Of a stretch of DNA of 64,000 bases, positions 35,106-47,700 are shown piece after piece. The position numbers and the translations under genes were made by a program. The notes below the pieces were generated by a model. That model saw only the letters and a program-made list of their open reading frames with translations. It made no database searches and was not told the origin of the DNA. The stretch spans positions 45,329,034 through 45,393,033 of the forward strand of contig NC_133169.1 in NCBI RefSeq assembly GCF_040802235.1, given 5' to 3'. The stretch comes from Manis javanica (lineage: Eukaryota > Chordata > Mammalia > Pholidota > Manidae). How positions within the stretch are numbered: the first letter of the stretch is position 1; each line of letters begins with the position of its first letter.

Positions 35106-36629
35106 CCCAGAAAAACAACTAGCCTCTTCCAGTAGTTTTCAAATAAAATGTAACAATGAGTCTGTTTAATTTTTAACTACATGTAATCATTAATATGACT
35201 ACTAATATTCAGTCATAAATGAGGAAATCACATAAATCATTATAATGAAGGCAGCTGATTTTTAAGAGCAAACTCTGTATTTCCTGTTTATCTTCTCTTT
35301 TCTGTCAATTTGAGAATCTTTGATGCCAGTCTTCATAAATTTTCTTGACACCATGCGTGATTTCAATCTGCTTCATTTTTATTTACCTTTCTAGTTTCCA
35401 CTAATGGAGCACATGAAAATGTGTATATGAGGGGGAAACACTGTCCAGTTTATAGCAGCCTAAATATTAGTAGTATTTCAGCTACTTCCACACTTTTGAT
35501 ATTTGGGCTCTAACTTTTATCATTCCCTAAATTCCCTCTAAATTTTTTTTACAAAGTCATAACTTTCTTTGCTCTCTAGTCACACTCATTCCAAAATCTT
35601 TTAAAAATCTGCTGTCCTAGATGTTGTCTTTCCTCCCAACTACAGTCCTGACAATAACAAGGCAATGGGTAAAGGCTTCTCCATTTTGCAGCTGGCTGGC
35701 CTCACTCTCCTATGTGCACATAAAAGGTTTCGTTTGTCAGAAGGCAGCCCCATTTGGTTACCTTATAATCTGTTGTCTCACTATGAGGAAGCATAATGAG
35801 AAAGACCTGTCCCAGTTGAATTGCTCTTGGGCATAGATTGCTGTGGTTTTATACAAATAAAAATATTCAGAAAATGTCTGAAGTAATTCTGTGGCTTTAC
35901 ACTAAAATTTTCTTCTGAAGAGATGTAGTAGAATAGAGTAAAACAAAATTTAGATCCAAAGTTCTTCTACTGATCATGGCATTAATTACTTGTTACATTA
36001 GATTCTCTCCCCAAATTTTCGGAGTATCAGTTTGTGTTTACATTAAATTTAGATAATATAATATTCAGGGCTGCTCTATAAGTCAAATAAGAAATTCTTA
36101 GGTGAAAATACTTTATCCAGTTAAAATGTCAGTTTTATATCCATATATGTTTGTTATTCCAAAACTGTTAATGAATGTGAGAATTCCCCATCTCTTCTTT
36201 AAACTATCTACATATTTAGCTAAAATCTATGAATTTAAAATGTTGACTTCTTGAACCTCAGACCTATAAATTTTGGCACACTGGTGGAATTATATTGGGT
36301 CTTAAATTCCTTATATTTTTTCTAAACATCTCATGGCTTGAAGGAAATGGTCATTAATATATTTTCTCAAAAAATGCACATTTAAGCCTGTAGAGACCTT
36401 AAATGTCTTTGAGAAGCATAGATATGTTTGGTTTGAAATATAGTAGAACTTAAGAAAAAAAGCTATTGGATAAAATTGGTATGATTTTTTGGATGAAACT
36501 TTCTTTAAGACTTGACTTAAAATTTTTTAAAATACACACTAGCCATAAAGAGAGAGCAATATATTTATTACATCTGACATCTGCAAATATTCTTTCTTAT
36601 TTTATAAAAGTACATTGGATTGATTAAAA
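35106..36629. other. Intergenic, no gene seen
   Basis: AT-rich. 35590-35780 is somewhat less AT-rich but has no recognised similarity. Nothing supports a gene. Confidence 0.4.
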
Positions 36630-36965
36630 AACTAAGGAACAAAACAGCAGCAGCAGCACAGAACCCAAGAATGGACTAATAGTTACCAAAGGGAAAGGGA
36701 CTGGAGAGGATGGGTGCAAAGGGAGGAATAAGGGTGGGAAAAAAAAAAAGAGGGCATTACAATTAGCATGTATAGTGTAGGGGGGCACGGGGAGAGCTTT
36801 GCAACACAGAGAAGACAAGTAGTGATTTTACAGCATCTTACTATGTTGATGGACAGTGACTGTGAATGGGGATGTGGGGGGGACTTGGTGAAAGGGGGAG
36901 CCTAGTAAACATAGTGTCCTTCATGTAATTGTAGATTAATGATACCAAAATAAAATTAATTTAAA
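36630..36965 (+). mobile_element. 5' truncated young L1 (3' UTR only)
   Basis: Only the last 330 bp of the same L1 family as 37724-44092: GAACCCAAGAATGGACTAAT, GCATGTATAGTGTAGG, GAGCCTAGTAAACATAG, ending ATGATACCAAAATAAAAT. It lacks the roughly 58-bp duplication seen in the 3' UTR of the 44-kb copy, so it shows the ancestral form. Confidence 0.92.
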
Positions 36966-37723
36966 AAATTACATTTGGTTGAGTGGGAATTTTTGAAATT
37001 ACTTATTCCCAACTAACCTGAAGTTACAATGTTATTCCCCTTGGGACTGGAAGATCACCGAGCCCATCCTTTAAATCAAGTGGCAATGGAATCTCTAAGG
37101 CATAAGTTGCTGTCTTTCCCTATATGGCCACTGGTGAACTTTCTGCCAAATGGAAGAGCACACTTCATCCTCTGTTTGTGGAGTAGCCCCATTGATAGTG
37201 CTCACTTAACTTAAAATTTGCCTCAATAAATCTCTTTCTTGCACTCTTGATCTGTTCAGAGGCAATTTCTTCCCTTGTCAACATTAACCCTTTCAAATTG
37301 TGAATATGCTAAAACGTCCTTCTTCACCTGTCTCTGTGCCGGGTTATACTTCCTGATTCTTGTGTGCATTCATCTATGAATTCCATGCCCAAAGTGCTCA
37401 TATTCCTGGTACTAACTTGAGAAGATCTTCACAATATCTATTTTAAAATGCATTATCCCAATTTCAACAATTATGTTAGGCATCCAGTGCAAAATACATG
37501 GTGAAATATTACTTTTCTCTTTTTATATCAGAAATCTTACACTGTTGGTACATCATATGCACATTAAAACTCTTCCAGGTGAATCCCATTTCACATGAGA
37601 GTTTCACAAGCAAGGTAAATGCATACTTGTGCAGTTTTGAATCAAAACACAAAACCTTATGCATATCCCTAAATCTTCTATAAATTGAAGCTGCACCATA
37701 TTTTATTAATAATAACTCAAATT
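36966..37723. other. Intergenic with a possible LTR tail
   Basis: 37070-37290 ends with GCCTCAATAAATCTCTTTC, which resembles an ERV LTR R/U5 end; I cannot assign it. 37300-37723 is AT-rich with no gene. Confidence 0.3.
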
Positions 37724-38520
37724 GGGAGGTGGGGCCAAAATGGCGGATGAGTAGGACAGTGGGAATCTCCTCCCAAAAACATATATATTTTTGAAAATAC
37801 AATACAACTAATCCTAAAAGAGAGACCAGAAGACACAGGACAACAGCCAGACTACATCCACACCTGCGAGAGCCCAGCGCCTGGTGAAAGGGGTAAGATA
37901 CAAGCCCCGGCCCAGTGGGGCCTGAGTGCCCCTCACCCCAACTACCAGTGGGAGGAGAGGAGTCGGAGTGGGGAGGGAAAGGGAGCACAGGACAGCTAAA
38001 CACCCAGCCCTAGACATCTACATCAGAGTGCAGACACAGTGCATGTGTGGAAGGCTGGAAACTAGGGAAACGGGACAGCAAGACCTCTGAGCAGATCCCG
38101 AAGCAGATGCCCCTGTGACAAAGAAAAGCGAGTGCTTTTTGAAAGTCTTAAAGGGACAGGGACGCCACAGCTGGACGGAAACATCCCAGGTCACAGTCCA
38201 GCAGCTGAAAATTCCAGGGAAGTCCAGTGCACTAACCCCCTGGGCAACAGCTCTGAGACACCTCACGGAGGTAAACAGCCAAACAGCCCCCGTCCATTAC
38301 TCCTCTGGGGACAAGCCAAAGCAGAGAAGCAGCCTGAGGCTGACCACACCCTCAGCAAGGGAGCTTCCTCCATACCAGCCGAACAAGATACACAGACCCA
38401 CTCTACACGCAATTGCCCAAAACAAGCCACTAGGGGTCACAGTTGTCCCAGGAAAGAAAGGCCAGGAGCCAAGTGGAAAGCTGATAGATGCGTCAATAGC
38501 ACTCCACAGCACCTGTCAAC
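37724..38520 (+). promoter_or_regulatory. L1 5' UTR
   Basis: Leader of the plus-strand L1 with the YY1-like start. One copy of the block that is tandemly repeated in the other L1 is seen at about 38060-38160 (GCGAGTGCTTTTTGAAAGTC, TTAAAGGGACAGGGAC). Confidence 0.75.
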
Positions 38521-39383
38521 ATGAAAAGGCAAAAAATTTTGATCCAGACAAGACTAATCCAGATAGCTTCGGCATCTGCTACATGTTCCCCTGAGAAGGA
38601 ACCTGTGGAGATAGATTTAACCAGTCTTCCTGAAAAAGAATTCAAAACAAAAGTAATAACCATGCTGATAGACTTGCAGAGAAATATGCAAGAACTAAGG
38701 AAGGAGAATACAGAAATAAAACAAGCTCTGGAAGGACATCAAAACAGAATGGACGAGATGCAAGAGACCATTAATGGACTAGAAAACAGAGAACAGGAAC
38801 CCAGAGAAGCTGATGTAGAGAGAGATGAAAGGATCTCCAGGAATGAAAGAATTCTAAGAGAGCTGAGTGACCAATCGAAATGGAAAAATATCCGCATTAT
38901 AGGACTAAAAGAAGAAGAAGAGAGAGAGAAAGGGATAGAAAGGGTCTTTGAAGAAATAATTGTGGAAACCTTCTCCAAACAAGGGGAGGAAATGGCCTCT
39001 CAGACCACAGAGGTACACAGAACTCCCATGACAAGGGATCCAAGGAGGGCAACATCAAGACACATAATAATTAAAATGGCAAAAATCAAAGACAAGGACA
39101 AAGTATTAAAGGTAGCCAGAGAGAAAAAAAAAAAGGTCACCTACAAAGGAAAACCCATCAGGCTATCATCAGACTTCTCAACAGAAACCCTACAGGCCAG
39201 AAGAGAATGGCACGATATACTTACTGCAATGAAACAGAAGGGCCTCAAACCAAGAGTACTGTATCCAGCATGATTATCATTTAAATATGAAGGAGGGATT
39301 AAACAATTCCCAGACAAGCAAAAGTTGAGCGAATTTGCCTCCCACAAACCACCTCTACAGGGCATCATACAGGGACTGCTCTA
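38521..39383 (+). pseudogene. L1 ORF1, nearly intact, C-terminus cut by a stop
   Basis: Open for 250 codons from 38521 (MKRQK). The order is a coiled coil at about residues 40-100 (Glu/Gln/Leu heptads, LQRNMQELRKE, IKQALEGHQNRMDEMQETI), the RRM region at about 105-200 (NIRIIGLKEEE, HIIIKMAKIKDKDKVL) and the C-terminal domain at about 205-245 (IRLSSDFSTETLQARREW). A TGA at 39271-39273 removes roughly the last 36 codons up to the family stop at 39381-39383. The missing piece is part of the nucleic-acid-binding C-terminal domain. It is the least damaged ORF in the window. Confidence 0.92.
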
Positions 39384-39579
39384 GATGGGAGCACTCCTTT
39401 AAAGAGCACAGAACAAAACACCCAACATATGAAGAATGGAGGAGGAGGAATAAGAAGGGAGAGAAATAAAGAATCATCAGACCATGTTTATAATAGCTCA
39501 ATTAGTGAGTTAACATAGACAGTAAGATAGTAAAGAAGCTAACCCTGAACCTTTGGTAACCACAAACTTAAAGCCTGCA

Positions 39580-42500
39580 ATGGCAATAAGTACATACCTT
39601 TCAATAATCACCCTAAATGTAAATGGACTGAATGCACCAATCAAAAGACACAGAGTAATAGAATGGATAAAAAAGAAAGATCCATCTATATGCTGCTTAC
39701 AAGAGACTCACCTCAAACCCAAAGACATGCACAGACTTAAAGTCAAGGGATGGAAAAAGATATTTCATGCTAACAACAGATAGAAAAAAAAACAGGTGTT
39801 ACAATAGTAGTATCAGAAAAAACAGACTTCAAAATAAAGAAAGTAACAAAAGATAAAGAAGGACATTACATAGTGATAAAGGGCTCAGTCCAACAAGACG
39901 ATATAACAATTATAAATATATATGCACCCAATACAGGAGAACCAACATATGTGAAACAAATACTAACAGATCTAAAGGAGTAAATAGAATGCAGTGCATT
40001 CATTCTGGGAGACTTCAACACACCACTCACTCCAAAGGACAGATCCACCAGACAGAAAACAAGTAACGACACAGAGGCACAGAGCAACACACTAGAACAG
40101 ATGGACCTAATAGACATCTACAAAACTCTACATCCAAAAGCAACAGGATATACATTCTTCTCAAGTGCACATGGAACATTTTCCAGAATAGACCACATAC
40201 TAGGCCACAAAAAGAGCCTCAGTAAATTCCAAAAGATTGAAATCCTACCAACCAACTTTTCTGACCACAAAGGCATAAAACTAGAAATAAACTGTGAAAA
40301 AAAAGCAAAAAGGCTCACAAACACATGGAGGCTTAACAACACGCTCCTAAATAATCAATGGATCAGTGACCAAATCAAAATTGGGATCCAGCAATATATG
40401 GAAATAAATGACTACAACAACACAAAGCCCCAACTACTGTGGGATACAGCAAAAGCAGTCTTAAGAGGAAAGTATATAGCAATCATGGCATATTTAAAGA
40501 AGGAAGAACAATCCCAATTGAATGGTCTAATGTAACAATTATCGAAATTGGAAAAAGAAGAACAAATAAGGCCTAAGGTCAGCAGAAGGAGGGACATAAT
40601 AAAGATCAAAGAAGAAATAAACAAAATTAAGAAGAATAAAACAATAGCAAAAATAAATGAAACCAAGAGATGGTTCTTCAAGAAAATAAACAAAATAGAT
40701 AAGCCTCTAGCCAGACTTATTAAGAGGAAAAGAGAGTCAACACAAATCAACAGAATCAGAAATGAGAAAGGAAACATCACGATGGACCCAACAGAAATAC
40801 AAAGAATTATTAGAGAGTACTATGAAAACGTATATGCTAACAAGCTGGGAAACCTAGGAGAAATGGAAAACTTCCTTGAAAAATACAACCTTCCAGGACT
40901 GACACAGAAAGAAACAGAAAAACTAAACAGAACAATTACCAGCAACAAAATTGAAGTGGTAATCAAAAAACTACCAAAGAACAAAATCCCTGGGCCAGAT
41001 AGACTTACCTTGGAATTTTATCAGAAATACTGAGAAGACATAATACCCATTCTCCTTAAAGTATTCCAAAAAATAGAAGAGGAGGGAATACTCCCAAACT
41101 CATTCTATAAAGCCAACATCACCCTAATACCAAAACCATGCAAAGACCCAACCAATAAAGAAAACTACAGACCAATATCCCTGGTGAACGTAGATGCAAA
41201 AATACTCAACAAAATATTAGCAAACCGAATTCAAAAATACATCAAAATTGAAGTGGTAATCAAAAAACTACCAAAGAACAAAACCCCTGGGCCAGATAGA
41301 CTTACCTTGGAATTTTATCAGAAATACTGAGAAGACATAATACCCATTCTCCTTAAAGTATTCCAAAAAATAGAAGAGGAGGGAATACTCCAAAACTCAT
41401 TCTATAAAGCCAACATCACCCTAATACCAAAACCATGCAAAGACCCCACCAATAAAGAAAACTACAGACCAATATCCCTGGTGAACGTAGATGCAAAAAT
41501 ACTCAACAAAATATTAGCAAACCGAATTCAAAAATACATGACCAAGTGGGATTCATTCCAGGGATGCAAGAATGATACAACATTAGAAGATCCATCAACA
41601 TCATCCACCACATCAACAAAAAGAAAGACAAAATCCACATGATCATCTCCATAGATGCTGAAAAAGCATTCGATAAAATTCAACATCCATTCATGATAAA
41701 AACTCTCAACAAAATGGGTATAGAGGGCACGTACCTCAACATAATAAAGGCCATATATGATAAACCCACAGCCAACATCATACTGAACAGCAAAAAGCTG
41801 AAAGCTTTTCCTCTGTGATCGGGAACAAGACAGGAATTCCCACTATCCCCACTGTTATTTAACATAGTACTAGAGGTCCTAGCCATGGCAATTAGACAAA
41901 ACAAAGAAATACAAGGAATCCAAAATGGTAAAGAAGAAGTTAAACTGTCACTATTTTCAGATGACATGATATTGTACATAAAGAACCCTAAAGACTCCAG
42001 TGAATCTACTACAGCTAATATCGGAATTCAGCAAAGTTGCAGGATACAAAATTAACACACAGAAATCTGTGGCTTTCCTATACACTAACAATAAACTAAT
42101 AGAAAGAGAAATCAGGAAGACAATACCATTCACAATAGCATCAAAAAGAAGAAAATACCTAGGAATAAACCTCACCAAGGAAGTGAAAGACCTATACCTT
42201 GAAAACTATAAGACACTCTTAAGAGAAATTAAAGAGGTCACTAACAAAGGGAAACTCATCACATGCTCTTGGCTTGGAAGAATTAATATCAACAAAATGG
42301 CCATCCTGCCCAAAGCAATATACAGATTCGATGCAATCCCTATCAAATTACCAACAGCTTTCTTCAATGAACTGGGATAAATAGTTCAAAAATTCATATA
42401 GAAACACCAAATAGCTAAAGCAATCCTGAGAAGGAAGAATAAAGTGGGCGAATCTCACTCCCCAACTTCAAGCTCTACTACAAAGCCACAGTAATCAAGA

Positions 42501-43667
42501 CAATTTGGTACTGGCACAAGAACAGAGCCACAGACCAATGGAACAGAATAGAGACTCCAAACATTAACCCAAACATATATGGTCAACTAATACTCAATAA
42601 AGGGGCCATGGACATACAATGGGGAAATGACAGTCTCTTCAACAGATGGTGCTGGCAAAACTAGACAATTACATGTAAGAGAATGAAACTGGATCACTGT
42701 CTAAACCCATACACAAAAGTAAATTCAAAATGGATCAAATACTTGAATGCAAGTCATGAAACCATAAAACTCTTTGAAAAAAACATAGGCAAAAATCTCT
42801 TAGACATAAACATGAGTGACGTCTTCTGGAACATATCTCCCGGTCAAGGGAAACAAATGCAAAAATGAACAAATGGGACTATATCAAGCTGAAAAGCTTC
42901 TGTACAACAAAGAACCCCATCAATAGAACAAAAAGGTATCCGACAGTATGGGAGAATATATTCGAAAATGACAGATCCAATAAAGGCTTGACATCCAAAA
43001 TATATAAAGAGCTCACACCCCTCAACAAACAAAAAGCAAATAATCCAATTAAAAACTGGGCAGAGGAGCTGAATAGAAAGTTCTCTAAAGAAGAAATTCA
43101 GATGGCCAACAGGCACATGAAAAGATGCTCCACATTGCTTGTTATCAGAGAAATTCAAGTTAAAACCACAATGAGATATCACCTCACACCAGTAAGGATG
43201 GCTACCATCCAAAAGACAACAACAAATGTTGGCGAGGTTGTAGAGAAAGGGGAACCCTCCTACACTGCTGGTGGGAATGTAAATTAGTTCAACCATTATG
43301 GAAAGCAGTATGGAGGTACCTCAAAATGCTCAAAATAGAAATACCATTTGACCCAGGAATTCCACTTCTAGGAATTTACCCTAAGAATGCAGCACTCCAG
43401 TTTGAAAAAGACAGATGCACCCCTATGTTTATCGCTGCACTACTTACAATAGCCAAGATATGGAAGCAACCTAAATGTCCATCAGTAGATGATTGTATAA
43501 AGAAGATGTGGTACATATACACAATGGAATATTATGCAGCCCTAAGAAAAAATCAAATCCTACCATTCACAACAACATGGATGGAGCTAGAGGGTATTAT
43601 GCTCAGTGAAATACGCCAGGCGGAGAAAGACAAGTACCAAATGATCTCACTCATATGTGGAGTATAA
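39580..43667 (+). pseudogene. L1 ORF2, broken, with an internal tandem duplication
   Basis: The endonuclease starts at MAISTYLS (39580) and keeps LNVNGLN and QETHL. It is frameshifted near 39781 and reopens at 40101 with RIDHILGHK and SDHKGIKLE. Reverse-transcriptase parts include KLPKNKIPGPDR, a TGA after EFYQKY, a duplicated 297-bp block (40946-41539), then a short deletion to DQVGF-type sequence. The active site reads FSDD instead of FADD (about 41958-41969), and a deletion-frameshift follows near 41990. The C-terminal region is open in long pieces (42000-42380, 42865-43287, 43326-43667) and ends MISLICGV. No functional protein is expected. Confidence 0.93.
40946..41539 (+). repeat. 297-bp in-frame tandem duplication inside L1 ORF2
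   Basis: Copy 1 is 40946-41242 and copy 2 is 41243-41539, a period of exactly 297 bp (99 codons). I see three mismatches between the copies. Both carry the same TGA after EFYQKY. The joint uses CAAAA microhomology. Copy 2 is followed directly by GACCAAGTGGG, so a short piece of normal ORF2 is also deleted there. Confidence 0.92.
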
Positions 43668-44092
43668 GAACAAAAGAAAACTGAAGGAACAAAACAGCCG
43701 CAGAAGCACAGAACCCAAGAATGGACTAATAGTTACCAAAGGGAGAGGGACTGGGGAGGATGGGTAGGAAGGGAGGGATAAGGGTGGGAAGAAAAGAAAG
43801 AGGGCATTACGATTAGCATGTATAGTGTTGGGGGGGCACAGGGAGGGCTGTGCAACACAAGACAAGTAGTGATTCTATAGCATCCTACTATGTTGAAGGA
43901 CAGTGACTGTGAACTTGGTGACAAGTAGTGATTTTACAGCATCTTACTATGTTGAGGGACAGTGACTGTGAATGGGGATGTGGGGGGGACTTGGTGAAGG
44001 GGGAGCCTAGTAAACATAATGTCCTTCATGTACTTGTAGATTAATGATACCAAAATAAATAAATAAAATAAAATAAAAATAAAAAATAAAAA
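43668..44092 (+). repeat. L1 3' UTR with partial tandem duplication
   Basis: GACAAGTAGTGATT appears at about 43860 and 43919, each followed by CAGCATC or AGCATCC and then ACTATGTTGA, a repeat of about 58 bp. The related 3' UTR at 36630 has one copy. The end has a simple AATAAATAAAATAAAAT tail. Confidence 0.85.
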
Positions 44093-44235
44093 AGTGATTC
44101 AGCAATTGTATAATTACCCAGTAATCACCATGATAAGTTAGTTATTATATTTAAATAAAAATATATATCTATTTTTAGCTCTGTTACTTATGCTGTACTT
44201 CCATTCCTGTGACTAAATTATTTAATAAATTGAAG
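44093..44235 (-). mobile_element. Older L1 3' UTR fragment, minus
   Basis: GTGATTCAGCAATTGTATAA, ATCACCATGATAAGTTAG and GTTACTTATGCTGTACTTCC are the complement of the L1MA/MB-type 3' end. The young L1 inserted at its edge. Confidence 0.65.
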
Positions 44236-44604
44236 TTTGTTACTCTAAAAAAAAAGAGTAAGTCAAATTGAAATAAGAATCACAAATTTAAAGATAACAA
44301 AATGACAATTTCAGCAAGTTTTCAATGATGTTTAGGACATAAATCCATGGAGTGACCCAGAACCACATCCTTTGTCAACCACATAGCCCTCCTGCCAGGA
44401 CCCCTAATGAGATCACATACTCAGAAAACCCACAACTAAAAACACCCACTGTTTCTGATGGGTGATCACTCTGTGGCATAGAGGGCACTAAAACTATGCT
44501 TATGAACCACTGGAAGGCTGCAACTGAAGAAGACTTGTGTCTATACAACCTTTAAAGTCATTGCAGAAAAGTGATTTGTAAAATGTATGCACCACCGACA
44601 GCCA

Positions 44605-44760
44605 GGCAAGAGCCCTGGGCTTGCCATCAGAGGGCCTGCAGGAGCCTGCCTGTGTGTCCTAGGACATGCACCTCCAATTCTGCAGCCCCTGTGTATTTAT
44701 CTGTAAATATAGGGCAAGAACACAATGGTAATCATGTCAGTGGTGGGGAAGGGAGTCAGC
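44605..44760 (+). mobile_element. MIR SINE (probable)
   Basis: Matches the MIR order loosely: AGCCCTGGGCTTGCCATCAG, TGTGTCCTAGGACATGCACC, then TATTTATCTGTAAATATAGG. Ancient and diverged. Confidence 0.5.
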
Positions 44761-47700
44761 ATCGGCAGGGACTTAGGGAGGCTCCTATAGACTGTGCGCT
44801 ATAAACTAAGACTAATTTATATTTTCATTTACCCATCTAGATCTTTCAAATAGTATTGTTCCTATTCCATCTAATACACAATGTCAAGATTTGCTTAAAT
44901 TATTAGACAAATAGATTCTGTAACAAATACATTATTACTTGTAAAAGATGATATCTAATATAATGTCCAGTACAGGAATCTTGAACAGAAAAAAATCATC
45001 TTATGCTACATGTTAGGTCTATAAGGTTGAATGGGATCGGGTCCCTAACTGGGGGGCAGACAAGGCAATTGACTATTGCATCTTTAGTTAATCTTTGACA
45101 TTCATTATTTCAAAGTCAGAATGTCTAATGTACAATAAACAGTAAGTCACCATTTTAATAGAAACACATATTATGGCTAAATACATTTACTAATCATTAA
45201 AAAAATGAAAAGTTAAAAGGAGGAAATGTTTATTAAAATTACATACACACAGACATAAAAAGTCATTTAATAGAAAAGAAGATTCTGATTCTTTGCACTC
45301 TTTCACTCATTAGAACCCTTACAGCCAGAGATTTGCAATGCCTACTCCAGAAATTCCCAGAAATAATCAGTCTGCTTCCTAATGCACTTACATCTGAGGT
45401 GGGAGATGTGAGGCAGCCATTCTCCCACTGAACAGGTACCTGAGGTTCGCAGCCCTCGAACTGTAGGAAAACCTGCTTCCATTTCCTTACATGTAACTTA
45501 TGTAAGTCCCTGTTATGTCTATAAAGAGGGTCAGTTCATTTAGACCCCTTGGAAATACTGTAGAAATTCAGTCCTTTCCTAATTCAGCAAATATTTAGTT
45601 ATCAGTGGAAGAGCTGGGAAGCGACTCAGTGTTTGATCCCCGGGATCTTCCTGCACAATTCCAAAGACCTGAATTTTCATTAAGATCATCAGAAGAGAGG
45701 GAAAAACAGAGTTGGTCTAAGTGTTCCAGAAGCAGCTAGATGATTCACTGAATTGCAAAATTTAATCAAGTGTTTTCTTTGTTTAAACAAACTCTGAAAC
45801 TACTGAATCCAATCATTTATTTTTTCAAAAAGCCTTAGCAATTTATTCATTTTTCCCATGTCCTCCCTTGTTTAACCTCATGACCTCAAAATTCTCAAGT
45901 CTTTTCTCATCTATGCAATCTGAAGGCTATGGATGAAAAGCAGCTATGTTACATTCCCCTCTTGGTGTGCATAAGGAAATGGAATGCGCTTCAGTGATAT
46001 CAAAAGTTGCCCAAATGCCTAATTTTATCCTAAACTTTGGCCCAACTAAAGAAGGTCACGTTTGTCACTTACTTGGAGCTGAGTCCCCTCCAGACAAATA
46101 TTCTGAGAATAATGTGATATTCGATGGTGGAGATGGTCACCCAAGTTCACTGAAACAAAATGAATGTCTACACAGGGTACACCTTGAAGATTTGGCCTGT
46201 GTGCACAGCTGAACTCTGCATCTTCCTCCTGAAGATCAGCTACGGAGGTTTTTAATTTGGATTTATGAGCTTGGATTTACTGAATTATAGTGGAGGAGTA
46301 ATCTTAGCAACAGATGATGCAGTTAGCAAACAGACATGCAGTAAGTCATAAAGAACTCTTTTGTAATAAACTCTGCAAAAGGAGGAATCATTTAAAAATG
46401 CCCCCAAAATCCCTGAAACATTTTGCATTGACCAGACAAATCATACAAGTTTTTTAGCCTTCTAGAAAAGTGTGTTAACACTGCTCCCTATGTTTACAAG
46501 GAAATACTTAGGAACCAAAGAGAGAATTGTGAAAAAATGAATAGACATGAACAAAGAAGCCGATCATTAAACAGCGTTGAATTGTCTCTGGATGTTCTGT
46601 GTCTGGGACCCCTGCTAACGGGGGAGCGCCCAGAGCAAGAAGGGGCAGTGATTTAAATAGTTTTCTGAGAAGACCACAGTAACCTCCTCTTGGGAAGAGC
46701 AGGTCTCCTCCCTGTGGATCTCGGCAGACATCAGTGAGACAGAATGGCTGCAGCTAATTAGACGTGTATTTACAGCTTGGCAGGCTGGGAGCCCTAAAGT
46801 CATCGGTGCTGGCTCCAAAGTGCACATCCCTGACTTTCTGAGCATTTCACCCAAAATTACTCCTCCCAGAGAAATGTAGGAACTAATGTGAAGAGCCATA
46901 AAAAAGATGAAAAATAGCCAAATTTCAATTATTTTAACACTTTATTTGTAGTCTTAATAATCATCACTTTATCTGAATTATTACAGGAAATATATACACT
47001 GAGGAAAACATGGAAAACATTTAAAATGTGTAATACACAGAGAGAGCCACTGAAAGCATATCATACATCTGGTTATCCTTAGAAAATTGCATTTCCTTAC
47101 AATATTGCCTATCATCACAAAACATAAAATATCCTTACAAAATTGCATATTCTTGAAAAATATATCAAATATCCTACAAAATTGCATTTCCCCTGCAGAT
47201 ATCTATATTATCTATATCATCTATATCTATATATTCACAGCATTTATATACCAACACATATATTTCTGTATATGTGTGTGAATTTACATATAATTTGAAA
47301 ATTTCCATTGTTCATAAACTACTTCAAAGGAAGTGTTCCATATATGTTTCCAAATATAATATTCAATATCCACAGGGTACTCTACCTCCAAGATATGTTT
47401 GATTTTACTTAACATATGCTCCATTTTCAATGCACACTTTTTTTAAATTGTGGCACTAAAAAGTCATGTGGTGGTGAACATCCTTATAATTTTGAGTGTG
47501 TGTCTTGGAGTGTTTCTTCCACCAAATTGTCTTCCATCAGAATTAATTTAGGCAACTTGTATAATATTTTTGGAGTTTGAATTTCATTTTTAAGTTGCAT
47601 TTCTGAAATACTGTCAGTTCACTTTCCTAATGTCTGCTAATTTCCACTTCACTGATACACACTCAGAGCTCCCTGTCTCTAAAAATAAACACACACATTC

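Larger units (their letters stand above)
37724..44092 (+). mobile_element. Full-length L1, plus strand, inactive
   Basis: About 6.4 kb. It starts near GGGGCCAAAATGGCGGATGA (YY1-like core) and ends in the A-rich tail after ATGATACCAAAATAAATAAA. It holds a 5' UTR (37724-38520), ORF1 (38521-39383), ORF2 (about 39580-43667) and a 3' UTR (43668-44092). Multiple stops, a tandem duplication and deletions make it immobile in cis. It inserted beside an older L1 3' end on minus (44093-44235). I could not find a clear target-site duplication. Confidence 0.95.

Noticed and set aside
38521-39273. Intact L1 ORF1 protein
   Set aside because: It stops about 36 codons short of the family end, inside the C-terminal domain.
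45946-46212. 88-codon open frame that could be a small gene
   Set aside because: No recognisable motif, promoter or splice context, and length is expected by chance in 4 kb.
47195-47260. Short clustered repeats that could suggest a CRISPR-like array
   Set aside because: They are TATC/TATA simple repeats without spacers, in a mammalian genome.
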